From Amanita rubescens (Eukaryota; Basidiomycota; Agaricomycetes; Agaricales; Amanitaceae): DNA of 64,000 nt. Of this stretch, positions 54,560 through 64,000 are shown in pieces; position 1 is the first letter of the stretch; the number at the start of each line of letters is the position of its first letter. Location of the stretch: positions 1,178,001 through 1,242,000 of the forward strand of contig WION01000003.1 in NCBI GenBank assembly GCA_015039365.1, in the 5' to 3' direction. Made by a program: the position numbers and the translations under genes. The notes beneath the pieces were generated by a model that did not search any database, was not told the origin of the DNA, and saw only the letters and a program-made list of their open reading frames with translations.

Positions 54560-57500
54560 ATGCTGGCCGCCGCTACCTCATTCTTTTCCAGAACAGTTAT
54601 ATCTCAATCGTATAATGTTGGGAATATTGGAAGCAGGCCTACGTCTCCCGGAAGTTCTGGCTCGCAAGCGCCCGCCGCGCCTTTCGTACCAACTCTACTT
54701 GTGGGTTTGTGGAAGGTTCAGCCCGCTTACCATAAAATCACGAATAAACGCGTCTCTGTCTGGACTTGCGACAAGAGAGGTCCTGACATGGATCGATCGG
54801 GGACATTAGCGCGAGAGAGGATGATCGAGGTTCTGAAGTCCGAGGTATGTTGTTTCTATCTGGGAGCGTAATATCCTGTCATATGTTCCTTAGACATCTG
54901 CCCTTTCGCGCCTACGACATCCCTCTATTCTCGGTGAGAACTGAAAGTGACAAGGCTAGTCACACAACGCGACTGAATGTCCTGTACCAGAAATGGTGGA
55001 ACCGCTTGAAGAAACGAGGAGCGAACTGATATTCGCTACTGAACCCATTTTGTCATCTCTGGAATTATCCATACCTGGCTCCGGGCGTCGTTCACCAGTC
55101 GTAGAACTTGATGAAGTGGAAGTCCGTAATAATGATAGCCTGGTAGACGTGTCGCAATTGATGTCTTTATATACAGATTCAGAAAGGCATTTTGCAAATA
55201 TGCAAAGGACTCTCTTTCTTACACTCGTCTGCTCAGTTGGTTCACTCCAATATATCCCCAGAAAGTATCATAATAAACAGTGCTGTCAGTCGCAACTTTG
55301 TCTAAATTAATGTGAGATATCTACGCTTATTTTCGTAGGGTGATTGGAAAATATCAGGCTTGGGATTAACCATTCCTCTCCTCACAAATGGCGCCCCGAC
55401 GCGTTGGGAGTTCCCGACATACGATGGTCGTCTACCACCATATATTCAGCGATCCTTTGACTATATGGGTATGTTTCCGTTCTGACGGTCGAAACCCGAC
55501 TAAATGTTGCAGCTCCCGAATATGCTCTTGATGAGCAACTGGTGACGGCTTCAGATATGTATTCACTTGGTTGCCTGATCTACGCTGTGCATTGCAAAGG
55601 GAATCCGCCCTTTAAGAACCATGGGAACCTTGGTAGTCTACGAGATAGCGCGGGCAAAACACCGACTGGGTTGGACAGATTGGATCCCGACGTTCAAGGT
55701 ACTCTTCGTCCATTAGACACCCGAGCCAACGTATGGATTAATATAATTTAGCTCTATTGCGTTCGCTTTTCACTCGACACGCCAGTAATCGACCTACACC
55801 CACCACCCTTCCTTCTCACCCCTTCTTTTCATCGTTGCCCATTTCGACTCTCAATTTCTTGGATAGGTCTAATTTTACAGCAAAAACTAGGGAAGAGAAA
55901 ATATCTTTCATGAAAGGCTTAACGAAGGTATTGGACCGGTTTTCAATAGGGTTGCGCACCCGAAAAATACTTCCTTCGCTTCTAGAGGAGGTACAGTGGT
56001 AGTTTGACCATGGCGCCGAAGTGGCTAACTTTCGAGCTAGATGAAAGACACGCATCTGTTACCCCACATCTTACCTAACGTGTTTTCTATATCGAATGAT
56101 TTAACAGCCACCCAGTTCGCAAGCATGGTCCTTCCTAGCTTGCGCCCGTTATTCGCCGTCAAGGAGCCGCCACAAAACATGCTGACACTATTAGATAACC
56201 TCTCCCTGCTTCAGAACAAGACAGAAAAGGCCGTCTTCAGAGAACGTGAGTGTGTTAAAGACGGCGGCTTTCCGGTTTATTATAACCTTGCTCAGAGGTG
56301 CTACCGCTTGTTTACAACGCGCTGGAGTCAGAAGAACATGCTGTGGTAGGAATCAACTCGTTGTATTTGGCTCGGCTCATTTATTGAACACAAGGTTCAA
56401 GAGCGTGCTCTCAAAGTAGTGCCGGATCTATGCGAGACGATTGATTATGCCGAAGTACAGGGTGTCTTGTTTCCCCACGTAGCAGTAAGTTTTATCAATC
56501 CTAGCATGGCTTTTAAGCCTCAATGATGGGATTACAGTTCGTATTCTCGAAGACACGAGTATTGTCGGTTAAGGTAGCGACCCTCGGTGCTTTTCTGACA
56601 ATGGTCAAGACGCTCGACCAGGTTGATGCCATTCGTTGTCCGTGGATGGTGGTGCTCATGTTCATAATTAGGCAAGTTTAACGCAGAAACTTGTTCCCTT
56701 GCTATCCAAAATACGAACAAAAGAACCAGCAGTTATGGCAAGCTTGTTGCATTACCCGCTTCTATCATCGGATTAATGATGTTCTCAGATGGCTACGTTG
56801 TCAGTGCAAGAGGCGATGGGGTTCAAAGTCGATCGCGAAGCAGTAGCAAATCTTGTTCTGCCACAGTTGTGGTCCATGTCAATCGGTCCATGTAAGTGTT
56901 CTTGGTAGAAAGTAAAGAATACTCATCACCGATCTCATATATCGCTAGTGCTTAACGTTGAGCAATTTCATCGATTCATGACTGTTATAAGAAGGCTAGG
57001 GGAACGTGTTGAAAAGGAACATGATCAATTTTTACGGGATGCACAGCGAATTGAGGATCGCTCGGCTTTAGCGGCCAATAGCTCGAACACTCAAAGTTTT
57101 GCGTCCACTGTCGACTTTGAAAACCTAGTTGGAAGATCTGGCGGTGTCGCCACCAATTCGGATACTGTGACCGAGAATAAATCATGGGAAGATAATGTGT
57201 GGGGCAGCATATTTGATGATAATGTAGGTTTGAACCCACTACCCACTTCATCCCCTTTTCACGCCAGCCACTTAAGAATCCTACTCCACTGGCAAGTCCA
57301 ACGCCTCCAATACATATACAAACCCATGTACCATTGGAATCAAAGTTTGAAGCACCGTCACAGCCTGGTTTGGGAGCACGGAAATCATGGACGTTGCCAC
57401 CACCATTACCAGCCACCTTCAATTCCACGGAGTTCCGATGTCAAAAGTCATCCAACATCAGTGAATCGATCGCCCCCTCAAGGAGTGCCTTTCGCCAAAC

Positions 57501-57718
57501 CAAATTACAACATATCGCTAGCGAGGACACCAATTCCACCAACCACCAATGTGTACACTCGAGGGTCAACCCCGTTAACAAGCCAAAATACTGGTACGAA
57601 TGTCATTCAGCCTTCGATGGCTAGCATCCTCACTCCGTCAAAACCCGCACAAATGAGTTCAAACACTATCCAGAAATTCTCAAAGGATGATTGGGGAGAC
57701 TTTGATCCCTTGGCATGA
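54560..57718 (+). CDS. SCY1-like pseudokinase (SCYL)
   Basis: Catalytically weak or inactive protein-kinase fold followed by HEAT repeats; SCYL proteins bind clathrin/COPI coats and act in Golgi-endosome traffic. The start MLAAATSFFSRTVISQSYNV leads to KITNKRVSVWTCDKRGPDMD, SALSRLRHPSILEMVEPLEE, GDWKISGLGLTIPLLTNGAP in place of a DFG segment, and SDMYSLGCLIYAVHCKGNPP. A typical HRD motif is not seen (an HSNISPESI-type sequence occupies the site), consistent with a pseudokinase. HEAT-like helices follow: DTHLLPHILPNVFSISNDLT, FASMVLPSLRPLF and ERALKVVPDLCETIDYAEVQ. The C-terminal tail is Ser/Pro/Asn-rich with WEDNVWGSIFDD and ends DDWGDFDPLA. About ten exons. Order of domains fits SCYL2/Scy1. 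Confidence 0.87.
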
Positions 57719-57745
57719 GCATGGTATTGATTACATGTACACCCT

Positions 57746-60700
57746 TTACGGCGCAGTTTCGACCTCAATGCCTACGCCACGTACAGTGGCAGCTGCTACA
57801 ATAGTTTCGAGTCCGTAGATTTCAGGCTGTTCGGGGACTCGCTGAGGATCGATTTGACGCCCGAGTAATGTTTTAATTATGAGCGTGGCACCCAGTTTCG
57901 AGGAAACTTCATTATTTTCTTTGCATGCTGGACTATGAACACCTGAGTGAACCTATTAGAAATCTTATGTGACCATATAAGTTGGTAGCGTCCATACATC
58001 GTTGACATCCCTCAGAGCAGAGACATTCCTCTATTGCTGCGTCAGCCTTCTCCAACAAGTCACGCACTACGCGATTGAGAGTCGATTTCATACTGAATGA
58101 TGGTGAGAAACGAGACGAACCATGGTCAAATGCTTTGACGGCTACTCCCCCACCTTTTCTTATTGCATCGTAGAAAATTAAGCTGTTTCGCCGATCAGCA
58201 AGGATCAAGTTTTTTAATAAATCCACAGACCGTGCAGGTCGTTTTCTTTGGGATGGGGTTACTCTGTACTCTTTCTCGCCGGCCTTGCACTCCGTTTTGA
58301 CATCATCAGGTAGGCCAAAACGGTTTAACAACGCGTGTTCTGCCGAGTGGATAGCTTCCGCAGCGTCGATGTTTTTAACTCGCATCAGGTCGAGAAGTGA
58401 TGTAGGAAGGTCAATCCAAAAACCCTGTTGTTTCTCGCTCCCAGGTAGGAGTGTCCAGATCGACAGTATCAAGAATTCGCTGATTCCTGCGTCATATCAG
58501 TTACCAAAACATGAACTCGTGCTTCCGGCCTCTTACCTGACTTTGAAAAAACCTGTCAATGTGAATTGAGTGGGAGCACTTCCAGCGTAAATGAAAACAA
58601 ACCAAAAACTTTGACGTGTACCTCGATTTCTATCGACGAAGCACATAAGTCTTGGATTTGGCAGGTTCGATGGATTAATACTCACTACCATAATAGGCTC
58701 GGTAAGACGAATGTGTAATCTCTCGTATACGGTATGTCTGAATGGCCTCGATGTTACTTCGAGGGCAAACATGTGAATATTGGAACGAGGTTAACGAAGG
58801 CGTCTCACGTAAAATCCCTGGGGGTGGATTAGAATACCGGCAGTACTCAGCCGTTGGATATAAAATACCTAGGACTTGTAATCCAATTGACGTCTGCTTG
58901 AATGACTTGTGCCGTTCTGTTATCGTGATTTACCTCTTGCACCTGTTCGATGATCAATATTGGATACAAAGTCATGTCATGAAACCGACGATATAAGTGA
59001 TGCCCTGATGCATGAACTACAAAAAATCATCAATTTTGGTGAGGGTGATATTAAGAAGCATGCACTCACCACACCCCCTTCGTACACTTCAAATATGGCT
59101 CTCGATTCTTCGACTTCTTCTAGTATTTTCCCATGACCTTGTCTATTGCCACTTTTAACTACTACGACAGTGTACTTCTCTTCTTGTGCACCTCCTGGGA
59201 CCAAAGTCAGCGATGGATTGGCTGAAGATCTCTCAAACTATCACTCACGTATCGATATGTGTCGTGATGGATATGGAAGATAATTGGGATGGGTATGGTA
59301 CCTTTCGAGAGTCAGTGTACAACAACCAATTTGCAAATTATGCATGCCATCCATCTTCGTCCTTTCGAAGCTTAGCATTGCAAATATCTTGAAGCTGAGG
59401 TCCGAAAAATTCCATATCGTCTTGCGATAGGGGCATCTCGTGCGCTGCGCACTGTAAATGAGCTTTGGATAGTCAGGAGGGTCAGAAGCAGCGGAATGGC
59501 TATAGCTTTACCTTCTAAAACTATTTTGTTGTCAAGATCGACAAGCAAATCATTGGGTGGTTGGTCATATAGCTCGCTGGGGTTGTTCACATAATGTCGA
59601 TCGATCGCGAAGCTTTCGGCGACGAGTATAGTTAGACTATCGCGAGATCTCCGGCCCACCCTGCCTGCTTGTTGTCTCTGCGGGATGTGGTCAATCAATT
59701 AACATTGACGTCGAATAAAAAGTTGGGAATTAAAAAACGTACAAAGCTGGCAATGCTCATGGGAAATCCGAGCATAATGACAGTATCAAGAACCCCGATA
59801 TCCACGCCCAATTCCAAAGCATTTGTAGCGATGATCCCGAGCAGATGGCCATTAAATGCCTCTTGTTCAATTCGCCGGCGTTCCTACGTTATGTTACGTT
59901 AGACTTGAATATTAGAACTGAACTCAGTAAACCTCTTGGGAATATCCTAAAAGTGGAATGAGGGGAGATTAGATGTCCGGTAATATAGGTACTGACCTCC
60001 ACGATACGGCTTGACACGCTCCAAAATATCATAACGGCTCTCACTACTGAGGTCCGCCCTCAAGGATTTCATGGCCTTTTAACGTGGTCAATGACAAGCC
60101 CGGAATTAGCAATAAATTCCGCTCACAAGTTCGCAAACTTTCCTTATCTAATCAACTTTACCGTTAGTTGCAGCTAATAATGTCATATAATTCCGACCTT
60201 GCAGAACAGTATGACCCTCAGGCCGCGTTTCATCAAGAAGCTCATTAATTTTATTGCCTCGGAAAGTGAGCTTGGTCGCCTGTCCGAGTCCATTGATACG
60301 GTGTCCCATATCAAGGATTCCCTGGGTCCAGAGGGAGCACCATCTTCTGTCACGACAGAAATATCATTCACCTTGGGTTCCAAGTAAGTTCGTCATATGG
60401 AGTAGAGGGTCAGATATTGTTGCGCTGCATGACACGAAGCGGATTCCGTGATCTAACGATGAAGTCGAGCAGGGCATTGAGTGAGCACCAGAAGCACTTA
60501 CTGCCAATTGCCGAGCACAGACGTCTGAAGCGGCGAATGATATATGCAACGTGACTGGGAAGTTGTCAATTTTTCAACACCCCCCGAGGTTCATAAATAA
60601 AAGTTACCTCGCCATCAAGCCTGAGTAGTAATGCAATTCGTCGATAACAAATAACTGCCGACGCGGGCTTCAGCAGTGTTGTTATCAAATAAGATTTAAA

Positions 60701-62702
60701 CCACGGCAGACCTTCGTGTTTCCAAAAAAGCTATAAAGAGCTTCAGAGAATTTCTGATGTGATTTTGCGACCAAACACACCTTCTCCACGATTCTTCGTG
60801 CGGTAATATGGATGCATGCAACATGTCCTATGTGTTACAAAATAAGTCTGCAAGAACCCGATAGGACTCAAGACACGAACAAAGTTTGTAAAAATCACAG
60901 AAGACGCATCGCGTATGCCTATATGATGATAGAAATAAGCGTGCCAAAGAAAACATTTCTACAAATGGATATCCACCTGCTCTGGACTCCTGTGGCGTGT
61001 CACCGTCGTACGTAGAAACCTAGTCCAATTCATTAGGTGTCGCGATCCTAGAGTGGTAAACAACAAACCAAGACTTTCTCCAGTCCGGGACAATGACTTA
61101 GTAACTGGCGTAACGAAGTTTGTTGATCCTGTGCAAGGGCCTAAACCTGCTTGGTGAGTTATCTCGAAGGTAAAACATATAGCACGGACCTTGGTCGGGT
61201 ACACAAAAATGGCCTTTGATGTAGGATCCAGCAGCAGAGAAGAAAGCAGCGGCACCTGAACAAAATCAGCGGTGCTCATGCATGTCATGTTCATGAATAT
61301 TGAATCGTGCCTGATAAATAATGCTTTTCCCTGAAGCTGTACTGGTAGATACCACAACATTTTTACCTTGATTGATCGATTGGATGGCAGCTACTTGGTG
61401 GATATAGAGTTCATGTATATTTCGCGATTTTAGGGCTTCGACCACTGCTTCAGGTAGCAGAGGAGTAACCTGCGCTAAGAAAAAACATTGGGCCGTGTAT
61501 TTATATCAAGGGGATAATTTACCAGCTTGACCGGCTCTTCCTTTTGTAAATTGTCTATGGACGAGTTGGCCTTTATACCACTCCTGCGATAGGAGTTCCT
61601 CAATGGCGGAGGCCACAGAAGGTCTAGATTCCCAAGTTGGCACTGACAGTTCGGTTCTCCCAACAGTTCCATGGAGGTGAGGATTCACAGGAACATGATC
61701 TCGTCCAAATTGCTGAACGAGCTCCTACAGCACGCTCAGGCGATGTTGCAAGGATTAAACTGGGTTATATTCAGCACCCCTTTGTTTTATTTATGTTAGA
61801 TTGACCTAACTCGTTGACGGATTTTTCGAACGCTTTATTTCTTTTCTCCACAAGCTTTTTTCACAGCGGAGGACGAAATAGTTCGCGGAGTTGTATAGGA
61901 AAAACTGAGAAAACTCATCAGTTTGGTACTTAACTTCGTCCAACGATTATGCATGCCCAATATTAGCACTTCTCTTTCCTTTGAAGTTATCTATGAACTC
62001 TAAAACCAGGACATGTTCGTCTTCTTCTGGTCGATTGGCTGAAGGAAGAGAAAAATCAACCATATCGAGTGGTCTTTGAGCCGCTATGATGCTATTTTCA
62101 TGTATCTGAATTTCCGTTCGAGGAACATAAGCGAATTTTATTGTATCAGGTATCAACATCCTGAGTATATCATCAGCGAATTCATAGCGTAATTCGCACT
62201 TGACAAACTTTAGCGATGTAACATCTGAAAGGAGCAACGGTCTTCAAAAAAGAAATAGAACATGATCAGCCTTACAGCAGGAATTTCAGGATAAGTCAAC
62301 ACAACAAACCGCTTTAGAAGCCCTTCCACGGATGATCTTATGACAGAGAAGGTAGTTGCTAGATGGTTCTTTGAAGATACGAAAGCTAGCACAGTATTCA
62401 GAGACTTAGTGTCTCAGTGTCAAGGAATCCAAGATCGTGAATGATTTACGTGTATGGACAAACCTTGAAAACCTGAACGAATCCGTCAGTACTGTTGATG
62501 CCTGGCGAAAACCGACGCACCTGGAACAGCTGGATTCGGGAATGACGGCGCGTGAATGCTATGAATAGGTCGACAAGGGATTATTTTGATAACTTACGGA
62601 AACAAAATACTCTGGCCATGGTAGTTGGTTGTTCTTGCCTTTTTTCTTGGCTGCAGGAACAGTACCTAGAGTTTCAAGACTTCTTGATGCCTTTCGTTTC
62701 AT
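57746..62702 (-). CDS. HRQ1: RecQ4-like DNA helicase HRQ1 (DUF1998)
   Basis: 3'-5' superfamily 2 DNA helicase related to RecQ4, used in crosslink repair and telomere control. From ATG 62702: MKRKASRSLETLGTVPAAKK, a basic start. Helicase motifs in order: STASGKSIIYQ (motif I), AIFVYPTK then ALAQDQQTSLRQ (Ia), RRQLFVIDELHYYSGLMA (motif II as DELH), motif IV-V sequence NALELGVDIGVLDTVIMLGF, and QQAGRVGRRSRDSLTILVAE (motif VI). The C-terminal part contains a Cys cluster CLCSEGCQRCM...SPACKENN as in DUF1998/MZB domains, ending ATVRGVGIEVETAP at 57746. About twenty short exons, several only approximately placed. The stop is 27 bp from the convergent SCY1 stop. Confidence 0.87.
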
Positions 62703-62827
62703 CGTTCTAGTACTAGCTAAATATGATGGCGGCGCAAATAGACGTCAACTCAGACTTTTCTCTACTCTCCGTGTGTCACACTTCTCTCTGGGACGTCTAC
62801 CAAAGCGTTGATCAATCCTATTAGACA

Positions 62828-63086
62828 ATGCGGCAAGCAACGGTGCAGTTGATGCGCCTTGTCTCTAGAAATACCTTAGGAAATGCAAAGGTCTTGCCCG
62901 CCCTCAGTAATATCAAAATCCAAGATGGTAGTGTTACAGTTCAACCGTCTTATGGAGCAGAGAGAAGAGGCAGGGGAAGCTTGGCCAAAGAACATCCGCT
63001 TAGAGCCGGTCGTGAAGAAAGAAGCATTCAAGCGAGTTCAAGCAGACATACGAACCCGGCTTAAAAGGTTGTTGAGAGAAACGTAA
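62828..63086 (+). CDS. tiny two-exon basic protein, unknown
   Basis: Exon 1 from ATG 62828 reads MRQATVQLMRLVSRNTLGNA plus Lys; joining to the acceptor ...gttacag at about 62947 keeps frame and gives FNRLMEQREEAGEAWPKNIR, LEPVVKKEAFKRVQADIRTR and the end LKRLLRET (about 69 residues). The first half is Arg-rich, acid-free and amphipathic, like a mitochondrial targeting helix; the second half is a charged helix. I do not recognise the family; a small mitochondrial protein (assembly factor or mitoribosomal) is a guess. It fits neatly between HRQ1 (divergent, 125 bp) and SPT16 (convergent), supporting a real gene. Confidence 0.5.
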
Positions 63087-63359
63087 CGGTTTTTTCCACC
63101 TCGGATAGTAAGTTAGCCTGGCCACCGATCATTCAGAAATTGAGTCTCGTCGTTTCTAGTGTCTCAAAAGATTGAGGATCTACCATTGTACCAAACTGAA
63201 GATTTTGGCCACTGGATTGTTCACACACGTCGTATAACAAGAGTTGACAATATCTATCATTCTACCAGGGTGACAATATCGCATTAAGGTCGTCATAATA
63301 CTACAAGCTAGTTTGTAGAAGTACTATATTTACAATGGACAAAATCTTGCTCAGTCTTT

Positions 63360-64000
63360 TCAACGCTTGCCCTTCCCATTTGCTTTGACATTCTTGGTTG
63401 CTGCTTTCTTTTTCGGTTTATCATCATCAGAGTCATCCGAACCTCGCATCTTTTTTCCATCTGCTCGCTTTTGATCGGCTATGCAATGTCAGTTACTGTG
63501 GGCTTGAAAAATGCTGTTGAATGACTACCTTTCGCAGCCCTTTTCTCCAGTTCATCCCAGTCTTCGCCTAGAAAATCTGTGAGATTCAGATTATTCCTCT
63601 GACGAGTACACTTACCATCAGTCACTCTCTTCTCCACTATAATCAGAGCTACTGCCGCCGCTTACATCGGGGTCGCCGTAGTCACTTTCAGCATCCGAAC
63701 CCGCTGAAGATTCATAGACTTCGCTACCCGCCTCAAATTCTGATTCTGAATTAGACTCTTCGGAATGTTCACTCTATAAGTTATGTCAGGGAAGAAATAG
63801 TAACGTAAAGACGATACGCACTTCCGCATTACCGGCACCACCTAGGAAGCTCCAGCCTCCGTTCTGGAAGAAGTCGTAAGGACTTTCATTGATATGTTTC
63901 ATAATTGGTCCCCAGTTAAGGTTGACGGGTCCCTTCGCTCATTGGGATATCAACTGAACTGGGGTACGGTCAGACACTTTCCGGAGGCAAGAGGAAGAAG
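63360..64000 (-). CDS. SPT16: FACT complex subunit SPT16, C-terminal part
   Basis: Histone chaperone subunit that lets polymerases pass nucleosomes. Only the C-terminus lies in the window; the gene continues beyond 64000. Spliced reading: [40 protein letters not shown], then the acidic tail [37 protein letters not shown] and [20 protein letters not shown], and a basic end [17 protein letters not shown] with the stop at 63360. The NLNW-x-PI-x2-I segment followed by a long Asp/Glu/Ser tail and a WDELE-x-(K/R)A motif is the SPT16 C-terminal signature (acidic histone-binding region). At least four exons are visible. Confidence 0.9.

Overview
The window is nuclear DNA of a filamentous fungus, most likely a basidiomycete (Agaricomycotina). 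Three things point that way: nearly every gene is cut by many very short introns (about 45-65 nt, GTnnGT...YAG), genes are packed with 30-300 bp between them on both strands, and the encoded proteins are orthologues of conserved fungal proteins in the form I associate with basidiomycetes. CTG reads sensibly as Leu. Species cannot be fixed from the sequence alone. All exon joins below were made by eye from reading frame, GT/AG sites and family conservation, so outer coordinates are firmer than internal ones.

Layout. 0.4-1.4 kb: Rab GTPase YPT1. 2.1-5.3 kb: an unknown small ORF, mitoribosomal mL49, PLP synthase PDX1/SNZ and a tiny four-exon gene. 5.4-10.5 kb: an RS-rich protein head to head with cyclin L, then the SRP receptor alpha subunit, whose start overlaps the cyclin L stop. 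10.6-13.3 kb: a Ser/Thr-rich membrane protein, glyoxalase II and SFT2. 13.5-22.9 kb: EDC4-type decapping scaffold, Rab geranylgeranyltransferase alpha and splicing factor SYF1. 23-29 kb: an unknown (perhaps CINP-like) protein, RPS3, SSF1, cytochrome c heme lyase and a nitronate monooxygenase. 30-38 kb: a WD40 protein, PKA catalytic subunit, TFB3/MAT1, a C78 (ZUFSP-type) peptidase and proteasome alpha4. 38-51 kb: a large Sec7 ARF-GEF (GEA/GBF1), a cytochrome b561, an extended SDR, 3-hydroxyisobutyrate dehydrogenase and MCM4. 51.4-54.5 kb: a gene-poor stretch with one lineage-restricted ORF and short repeats. 54.5-64 kb: SCY1-like pseudokinase, HRQ1 helicase, a tiny gene and the C-terminus of SPT16.

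Most genes are housekeeping. Several serve the secretory route (YPT1, its prenylating enzyme subunit, SRP receptor alpha, SFT2, the ARF-GEF, SCY1), several RNA processing (cyclin L, RS protein, SYF1, EDC4), and several DNA replication, repair or chromatin (MCM4, HRQ1, SPT16, TFB3). The order is not operonic, but many pairs share very short divergent promoters. The oddities most worth checking are the cyclin L/SRP receptor CDS overlap, single-base frame breaks in the essential genes MCM4 and SYF1 (probable assembly indels), a 6-nt micro-exon in glyoxalase II, and two tiny multi-exon genes that automatic annotation would easily miss.
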